From Candidatus Methanomethylophilaceae archaeon (lineage in GTDB: Archaea > Thermoplasmatota > Thermoplasmata > Methanomassiliicoccales > Methanomethylophilaceae): a stretch of DNA of 7,224 bases. The translations under genes and the position numbers were made by a program. The DNA is taken from contig JAFVET010000056.1 of assembly GCA_017475875.1 (NCBI GenBank), forward strand, positions 1 through 7,224, in the 5' to 3' direction. Positions 1 through 5,600 of this stretch are shown here, in pieces (the stretch's first letter is position 1; every line of letters begins with the position of its first letter). The notes under the pieces are model-generated. The model was not told the DNA's origin. It did not search any database and saw only the letters and a list, made by a program, of their open reading frames with translations.

Positions 1-1
1 A

Positions 2-757
2 GACGCAGATACCGTGATTGATAACTGCAAAGATTGGATCTGCACTGCCGGAGACTCGGTGTTCTACAGCAGGCTTTCCGCCAAGATCGGAGTCAACGAG
101 GCAGGCAGGGATGTCATGACCCAGAACATGCTCAGGTGTCTGCCCGTGGGGAGGCCTCTCGTTCTGTTGGAAAGGGCCAACCCGTTCATAACGACCATGG
201 AGATGGTCCGTGTATCTGGGAATTCATCCGTACCAGCATTGAGGGAGAAGCTCGTGTTGGAACTTCTAGCCCTGGAGACCCTCGTGTTCGATCCAGGCTT
301 TTACAAGAGGAATCAACTCAGGTGCATTTCCAAAAAGGGAGACGAATTGGATTGGAGTGAAGTCTTGTTGAATGAAACGGCCCTTCCGTTCGAAGAACCC
401 TCGGATTACGGCATTGTTTTGATGAATGCCGTGAAGTCTACCGAAATCGACGATTACAGGGTGGATCGCAACGACCCGAACCTGCACTTCGCGGTGTTCG
501 CGTACCTCATAAAGCACGGCCTCTACCAAGGTCAACAGGTCAACACCAGTCCACTCATAGGGTTCAGGTGTCTGTTGCCCGATTCCCCGAGTATGGGCGT
601 TTTCATGAACCTCGTGAAAGAAGTGACGAGCGGACCGGATTACAAAGCCGGTGTAAAGATCATGCTCGAGTACAACCTGGTGCCCGATGGGGTGAGCAAA
701 GCCGATATGAAGCGTGTCATCCGGTTGCTTTGGACGGATTGCCGCGGCCTGTTCTGA
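2..757 (+). CDS. Unrecognised soluble protein, 3' part (5' end cut by the window)
   Basis: The frame is open to the left edge. The first possible start is a GTG at position 14, but the few bases before it show no ribosome-binding site, so this is probably the C-terminal part of a longer protein of at least 247 residues. It ends in TGA at 755-757. It has no signal peptide or membrane segment and is a mixed, moderately acidic sequence typical of a cytoplasmic protein. From GTG 14, residues about 43-60 are hydrophobic (PVGRPLVLLERANPFITTME), and about 160-180 carry an aromatic, probably helical stretch (NLHFAVFAYLIKHGLYQGQQ). The last 40 residues are basic and helical (KADMKRVIRLLW) and could be a small helical bundle. 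I do not recognise a family and assign no function. Codon use is consistent with a real gene (many AGG, GTG and ATC codons), and the frame closes 10 bp before a strong hairpin. Existence of the gene is fairly sure; its start and role are unknown. Confidence 0.8.
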   Translation, partial: DADTVIDNCKDWICTAGDSVFYSRLSAKIGVNEAGRDVMTQNMLRCLPVGRPLVLLERANPFITTMEMVRVSGNSSVPALREKLVLELLALETLVFDPGFYKRNQLRCISKKGDELDWSEVLLNETALPFEEPSDYGIVLMNAVKSTEIDDYRVDRNDPNLHFAVFAYLIKHGLYQGQQVNTSPLIGFRCLLPDSPSMGVFMNLVKEVTSGPDYKAGVKIMLEYNLVPDGVSKADMKRVIRLLWTDCRGLF

Positions 758-766
758 AGAATAAAC

Positions 767-793
767 GACAAGGTCCCGGACAGGGGCCTTGTC
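767..793 (+). terminator. Hairpin after the left-edge gene, likely terminator
   Basis: An 11-bp stem pairs 767-777 with 783-793 around a 5-nt loop (GGACA), with one G-T wobble at 774/786. It starts 10 nt after the TGA of the upstream gene. The stem is perfect enough to be deliberate. It is not followed by a long T run (only short runs such as ATATTTC), so it may act as an RNA 3'-end stabiliser or a weak terminator rather than a classical archaeal oligo-T terminator. Confidence 0.55.
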
Positions 794-872
794 CCATTCC
801 ATATTTCAGGGTATGATGTGAACCATCACAGGTTTCCATGACGGGCGTTCATCCTGAACATCCAATACCGAT

Positions 873-888
873 CTACGGTGTACCGTAG
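873..888. promoter_or_regulatory. Palindrome, candidate operator
   Basis: CTACGGT (873-879), a 2-bp centre, then ACCGTAG (882-888) form 7-bp arms with perfect dyad symmetry. The site lies in the 262-bp gap between the 3' ends of two convergent genes, which is an unusual place for an operator. It could instead be a small RNA hairpin, though a 2-nt loop is too tight unless the innermost pairs open. The rest of 758-1019 shows no convincing gene. Confidence 0.3.
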
Positions 889-1019
889 CCTGTGTCTTCT
901 GAAGGAAACATGGTTTACAGTCGAATCTGCGGTGCCGCCGATAGCGGGCCATGGCTAAGTCACATCCTCATTATTCGGCATAGAATCCAGGGAGCATCAT
1001 AAAGTCTGACCAGTTTTTA

Positions 1020-1703
1020 TCAATGTATTACCTTATTCGGCCGTTCCTGACGGTTGGAAAGACTCCGGTATTCGTTCAGTTCTGCTTTGATATAATTGAG
1101 AGTATGGAGCAGGCCGTTCCTGTCATTTTCGTTAAACGATTCCTTATCGACGAGGGATATCGAAAAATCTACACCGGACATTATCGCCGCAAGGTGTTTG
1201 TCACGATCACCGGATTTTATCCTGGAAACGGTAAGGTTTCCGGAAGATTCCCCATCATCAGATTGGTTGGTATCGACGTTGGTTTCAGACAAGCCAGGTT
1301 CCATATAACCTATGTCGTAGTCTTCTGTTTCCGACCTCTGGTTATTGGGTGGGCAGTTGTAGGACGAAACCATTCTTCCGTTTTCGTCTTGTTCCATCAG
1401 TCCCGCATAATGATTGTAATCCGCCCGGTCCGATCCTTTTAACAAATCGATAAACGTCAATCCCCTGTTTGTTACCGTGAGATATTTCGCATTATGCGGA
1501 CCTGTTTTCTTGCATTCCAGATAATCGTCGTCTAATAGTTCGGATAATATCTTGACCTGTGTCTGTCTGGATGCCCTTATCAGACTATACGCATCTTCCT
1601 TTTTGACTAGCCGTCCGCCTATATTTTCATCTTTTACATAGCTTAGGACTCTGCAGATGTCATCGTTTCTCTTATTCCATGTCGATTTGATAGTGTTGAC
1701 CAT
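1020..1703 (-). CDS. Winged-helix DNA-binding protein (putative transcriptional regulator)
   Basis: This 227-residue protein starts at ATG 1703 and ends with TGA at 1020-1022. Residues about 10-89 read as a winged helix: helix 1 (10-26, with I16, V19, L20), helix 2 (34-44), recognition helix after an S-R-Q-T turn (46-58, KILSELLDD), a beta wing (61-79, YLECKK then AKYLTVT) and a closing helix (80-89, NRGLTFIDLL). The T-x-R-G turn before that helix resembles the archaeal winged-helix family often labelled HTH_45. The middle, about 95-165, is very hydrophilic, rich in D, N, E, S and G, and looks disordered. The C-terminus (about 190-215, LLHTLNYIKAELNEYRSL) is a probable amphipathic helix, possibly for dimerisation. 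There is no signal peptide. The gene looks AT-richer than its neighbours, which suggests later acquisition or a different mutational history. It is divergent from the secreted-protein genes to its right and may regulate them. Fold assignment is fairly sure; targets are unknown. Confidence 0.85.
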   Translation of the reverse strand: MVNTIKSTWNKRNDDICRVLSYVKDENIGGRLVKKEDAYSLIRASRQTQVKILSELLDDDYLECKKTGPHNAKYLTVTNRGLTFIDLLKGSDRADYNHYAGLMEQDENGRMVSSYNCPPNNQRSETEDYDIGYMEPGLSETNVDTNQSDDGESSGNLTVSRIKSGDRDKHLAAIMSGVDFSISLVDKESFNENDRNGLLHTLNYIKAELNEYRSLSNRQERPNKVIH

Positions 1704-1723
1704 GATGTTGTTTTATATGTCAT

Positions 1724-1731
1724 ACTATAAA
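1724..1731 (-). promoter_or_regulatory. TATA box of the winged-helix gene
   Basis: On the minus strand TTTATAGT (1731 to 1724) is centred about 25 nt upstream of ATG 1703. That is the usual archaeal TATA-to-start distance, so the mRNA would be leaderless. This fits the absence of a Shine-Dalgarno motif before the ATG. A second AT-rich element (ATATAAAA, 1718 to 1711) is only 8-15 nt from the start codon, too close to serve this start. The surrounding 1710-1850 strip is strongly AT-rich. Confidence 0.5.
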
Positions 1732-1824
1732 CAATACTTGATTGTCATCTTTTGAGACTTTAGACAATATCGTTATTGCTAATAGTATATTTTTTATACA
1801 CAGTAGTTATTAGGGTGCTCTTAT

Positions 1825-1847
1825 TATATTTAAAAATGTTATAAAAT
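1825..1847 (+). promoter_or_regulatory. AT-rich promoter region for the small secreted protein gene
   Basis: Two overlapping TATA-like elements are visible: TATATTTAAAAA around 1825-1836 and TTATAAAA around 1839-1846. Applying the usual 25-27 nt offset, transcripts would begin near 1856 or 1869, leaving a leader of about 120-135 nt before ATG 1990. Choosing between the two boxes from sequence alone is not possible. Confidence 0.4.
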
Positions 1848-1864
1848 TTGGATGGTGTTGGTGT

Positions 1865-1943
1865 CGATTCCATGTGGGTATCGATGATGGGCGATATGAT
1901 TTCCGACATGTGAAGTGGAATCGTACCGGTTCAAATCTCGGTA
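1865..1943 (+). promoter_or_regulatory. Foldable 5' leader, possible RNA regulatory element
   Basis: CGATTCCA (1865-1872) pairs perfectly with TGGAATCG (1916-1923). Inside it, 1878-1883 pairs with 1892-1897 around an 8-nt loop. Just downstream, TACCG (1924-1928) pairs with CGGTA (1939-1943). The outer stem and the downstream stem would stack directly at 1923/1924. The element ends about 46 nt before ATG 1990. It matches no riboswitch class I recognise. Part of this could be chance pairing, and the upstream of the two promoter boxes must be used for the outer stem to be transcribed whole. Confidence 0.35.
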
Positions 1944-1989
1944 GAACGTTTTGCCAAGTGTTTTATCGGAGTGCATCATACAATCGGGC

Positions 1990-2424
1990 ATGTCGATGAA
2001 CATCAGAGGGGAGGGGTCGTCAACGGGACGCGTACTGTTGGCGGCGGCTCTCCTGGCGTTGCTGGCTGCCCCGTTCCTGGCGTTTGCGCCCCAGACGGAA
2101 GCCGCATCTTCTCAGGAAATCTCCGAAAAATACACCGTGACCATTCTCGTCGTCGGTGGCAACGTATATCTCGCACCGCTCGCCGAGGATGGGAAGATGA
2201 TTCCAGCAGGCGAGTACTCCATCGCAGTCAACTACATTGCCACGAACCCTAGGAGCGGTTCGCTCTTCGTGGCCGAGGGTTACATCGAGGGTAAAATAAG
2301 TGTTCCAGTGGGCAACGGTACCATCGTCCCGATAGACGTCTCTGGATTCAGCAACATCGTGGCGTACACGCCCGTCTACACGGTTGACGGCGTGGAGACC
2401 ATCGGCCTTACGGTGAACGTTTGA
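1990..2424 (+). CDS. Small secreted protein of unknown function
   Basis: From ATG 1990 this gives 144 residues and ends in TGA (2422-2424). The N-terminus is a clear Sec signal peptide: a short n-region with R6 and R14, a long Ala/Leu hydrophobic core (about 15-33), then a polar stretch ending E-A-A (37-39), with cleavage probably near residue 38-39. The mature part, about 105 residues, has no cysteine. It alternates hydrophobic and polar residues (YTVTILVVGGNVYLAPLA; EYSIAVNYIA; TIVPIDVSGF), suggesting a beta sandwich or jelly roll. The frame is open upstream to a TTG at 1951, and a second ATG lies at 1996. I prefer 1990 because it puts the basic residues and hydrophobic core in the usual positions. 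No strong Shine-Dalgarno motif is seen. It lies just upstream of the giant secreted protein in the same direction but has its own hairpin terminator, so the two are probably not strictly co-transcribed. No family is recognised. Confidence 0.7.
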   Translation: MSMNIRGEGSSTGRVLLAAALLALLAAPFLAFAPQTEAASSQEISEKYTVTILVVGGNVYLAPLAEDGKMIPAGEYSIAVNYIATNPRSGSLFVAEGYIEGKISVPVGNGTIVPIDVSGFSNIVAYTPVYTVDGVETIGLTVNV

Positions 2425-2432
2425 AAATACTT

Positions 2433-2482
2433 CCGATCGGGCCTGGGGGTCCGATCGGTCCCTACTCGGTTTGACCCTTTTA
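2433..2482 (+). terminator. Hairpin terminator of the small secreted protein gene
   Basis: An 11-bp stem (2433-2443 with 2448-2458, one wobble) closes a TGGG tetraloop 8 nt after the TGA. Each arm contains CCGATCGG, itself a perfect 8-bp palindrome, so the element has nested symmetry. A T-rich tail ending in TTTT (2478-2481) follows after about 20 nt. That same run forms the beginning of the next promoter's TATA box. Confidence 0.65.
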
Positions 2483-2488
2483 TATAAA
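2478..2488 (+). promoter_or_regulatory. TATA box, distal promoter of the giant secreted protein gene
   Basis: TTTTATATAAA is a near-ideal archaeal TATA element. The usual offset puts transcription start near 2509. That would give a leader of about 116 nt to ATG 2625, or about 26 nt to an in-frame GTG at 2535. It overlaps the T-run of the preceding terminator, so termination and initiation are packed together. Confidence 0.6.
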
Positions 2489-2596
2489 CATTGGCGGAAG
2501 GCAAGCCCTGATCGGATCTCTTTTCTAGAGACGTGTGAGTTTTCTTCCATCATCTGTTCGATTCCTTATCAAAAACACTCATACAACTCCCCGGGG

Positions 2597-2603
2597 TTTA
2601 TAT
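2597..2603 (+). promoter_or_regulatory. TATA box, proximal (leaderless) promoter of the giant secreted protein gene
   Basis: TTTATAT is centred on 2600, 25 nt before ATG 2625, exactly where a leaderless archaeal transcript would need it. With the element at 2478-2488 this gives the gene two candidate promoters 117 bp apart. The spacing supports ATG 2625 as a true start. Confidence 0.5.
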
Positions 2604-2624
2604 CCACGACTCGTGTTCTCCCCC

Positions 2625-5600
2625 ATGTACAGTCCATCCTGTACCTCTTGCAGGGGCCCAAATGGTCTGGCAAGGTGGGATTCCGGTTCCATTCGGAACA
2701 AAAGGTTACTGTTCATGACATCGATGGTGGCTCTCGTCGCCGTCATGGGTTTTCTGATCCCGTCGTCTCAGGTGGATGCGGCCGGTGAGACCTCCGGTCG
2801 GTGCGGGGACGACGTCACTTGGAGTTTCGACTCGGATGCTGGCGTCCTGACACTGACAGGTACCGGTCCGATGTACGACTACACGCCAGGTGGCGTCCCC
2901 TGGGGTGGATGCGACTACAGTTCGGTTGTGATACCCGACGGTGTCACCGCAATCGGTGCCTACGCCTTCGCAGACAGTGGTTTGGTGTCGGTCAACATAC
3001 CCGACTCCGTCACCTCCATCGGCGATTTCGCTTTCTACAGCTGTTTCTCCCTGGAATCGATCATCCTTCCAGATTCAGTTGAGAATCTTGGGACGGGCGT
3101 TTTCATGCAGTGCAGTGCGATGGTGAGCGCGGAACTCCCCAACTGCATGACATACGTCCCCGACAGTGCCTTTACCCTCTGTCTCGCTTTGGAATCGGTG
3201 AAGCTGCCGGGTGCGTTGACCACCATATGCGGTTTCGCCTTCGAATACTGCAGCGCCCTGAAATCCGTGGCTTTGGAGGAACCCCTTTCCTACATAGGGG
3301 AGTACGCGTTCCATGAATGCACGTCGCTAAGAGAGATCAACGTTCCCGACACCGTGGTCTCCATAAACTATAACGCGTTCTCGAGCTGCGTCAACGTCGA
3401 ATCCGTCAGGCTGTCCCAATCGCTCCAGAACCTGTACGGTGGAGCCTTTTATGAGTGCACTTCGCTCAAATCCATAGTTCTGCCATCATCTCTCGAATAT
3501 CTCGGTAACGGTGTCTTCGGGGCCTGCACATCTCTTTTGACCGTTTCAGTCCCCGCGAGGATAGACAACGTCGATTTCACCGCCTTCAGCGACCACACGT
3601 TCTTCCTGGCGGACGGGACCACCAAGGTCCTCGTCCAGAACTCAGACTTCGTGGGGACGTTCGTCGGGGCGACCACGGACAGGATGATCCTACAGGCAGG
3701 TGCCCCGGAACACCTCGTCTCGTACGATCCTAACGGCGGTGTCGGGGCGGTGCCCGATCCAGTATCTGTTCCAGAGGGCGGGGAGTTCATAGTGGCCGCA
3801 TGTGCGGCGGAAAAGGAAGGGTACGACTTCGTCGGATGGTCCTGCGACGGTTCGCTCGTAAAGCCCGGTTCCAAGGTCACGATGGGCGTTTGCGACATGG
3901 TCCTGGCGGCCGTTTGGAAGATAACCCCCACGGCATATGGGTCCTGCGGAGGTTCGGTCTCGTGGTCATTCTACGGTGACACGGGGGAGCTCGTCATCGA
4001 AGGTACCGGTCCGATGAAGGATTTCGCTTGGAACGAACAGGCACCGTGGAAGAACCTTGAGGTCAGGAAGGTTACGATAGGGGCCGGGGTGACCAGCATA
4101 GGCGACAGGTCGTTCGCTTCGATGGAGAAGTTGAAATCCGTGTCGATGCCGTCGACGGTAACCTCGATAGGGGACTACGCCTTCTACGAGTGCAGCGGGC
4201 TCGAGGTAGCGTCCCTGGGGCCTTCGGTCCAGCGGATCGGCATGAGCGCGTACTACAAGTGCGGTCTGACGTCGCTGTCGGTGCCCTCGTCGGTGACCAC
4301 CATCGGGGTATGGGCCTTCGCGTGGTGTCCGCTGAAATACCTGTACATCCCCGATTCCGTGACGACCATGGACGTGACGGCGACCGGAGGACTTCATCCG
4401 CACGACGGTTCCGAGATAATGAGCTCCGGCCTGTCCGCAATCAAGGGAAAGGAGTTTTCCGGATCGGACGGAGTCAACCTGTACCTCAAGGGATCCGTGG
4501 TCAAGGGCACGGTCGTCAAGGTCGGCGACCTTCAGTTCACGGTGGTGAACACGAGCCCCAAGCGCGTGTCCCTGACAGGGTTCGAACCCGGCATCGCAGA
4601 CCTGGTCCTCCCGGCCACGGTCGACGCCGGATGCCAGACGTTCGACGTCACCTCGGTTGCCGAGGGGCTCTTCAAAGACTGTACCACATTGGTAACCGTG
4701 GACACGGGTGCGGCCACCCGCGTGTACGCATCCGCGTTCTCGGGTTGCGAGTCGCTCAGGTCGGCCGTCCTTGATTCGGTGAAGACGATCGACGCCTACG
4801 CCTTTGCTGGATGCGACGCGTTGGAGGAGGTCGTCTTCTCGGCCGCATTGTCATCCATCAAGACAAGTTCGTTCGACTGCCGTTTCTACGACGGAACGAA
4901 GGCCCTCTCCGAGACCCCGTCGGCTCTCACTGGGAAGGTCTTCGCGGGTTCGGGCGGCAATCTGTACGTCGACGGATTGGGAGTCGGCGTGGAGTTCAGG
5001 TCGGACGGGTTCGTATACCGTACTGTCAACCTGGATCCGCTGAGGGTATCCCTGGTCGGGACCACCGACGATTCGGTGAAGACGTTGACTGTCCCCTCAT
5101 CGGTGGCTTTCTGCGGGAGGACCTATGACATCACCTCGGTCGCCACCGACGCCTTCAGGGGAAGCACCTCGTTGGAGGCGGTGGTCATCGGGGAAGGTGT
5201 TCTCAGACTGTATTCCGGTTCATTCGCCTTCTGCCCGGCCCTGGCTAGCGTGACCATGCCCGATTCGTTGAAGACCATAGAGGCCGGTGCCTTCGAGGGA
5301 AGTACGTCGCTGTCTTACGTCAAGTTCCCCGCGAACCTCTCCTCGTTCAAATCCAGCGCCTTCGATGTGGACTTTTACAAAGGGTCGGCGTTGTTGGGCA
5401 AGATGGCCTCCAACCTCAAGGGCAAGGAGTTCTCGGGATCCGACGGTCATCTCTATCAGGCAGGTTCGATCAAGAAGAACACCGTGTTGGAACTCGGAGG
5501 GTTCGCCTACAAGGTGGTGAACATGGATCCGAAGAGGGTCTCGATGACATCCGCGCCCGAAGGGATAGTGGACCTGGTAGTTCCGGAGACGGTCTCCGCC

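Noticed and set aside
814..856. Possible C/D-box small RNA (ATGATGT ... CTGA)
   Set aside because: The C box has a mismatch, no D' box is seen and C' is poor. The span is too short for a typical archaeal C/D RNA.
910..1002. Short ORF (30 codons, ATG 910 to TAA 1002) preceded by AAGGA
   Set aside because: The purine run is only 3 nt from the ATG, too close for normal initiation. Codon use (CGA, CTA, AGA) is unlike the neighbours, and a frame this short is expected by chance.
1925..1943. String GGTTCAAATC resembling a tRNA T-arm
   Set aside because: The loop would be 10 nt rather than 7. No matching acceptor, D or anticodon stems can be drawn upstream, so it is neither a tRNA nor a clear tRNA fragment.
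2535..2624. Upstream extension of the giant gene to GTG 2535
   Set aside because: The codons differ from those of the gene body, and the stretch contains the proximal TATA box and would precede the signal peptide by over 50 residues. It is kept as an alternative but not preferred.
2916..3602. Regular 69-nt periodicity resembling a direct-repeat array such as CRISPR
   Set aside because: The periodicity is at the protein level (LRR units), the DNA units are divergent, and the frame is continuous with no spacer structure.
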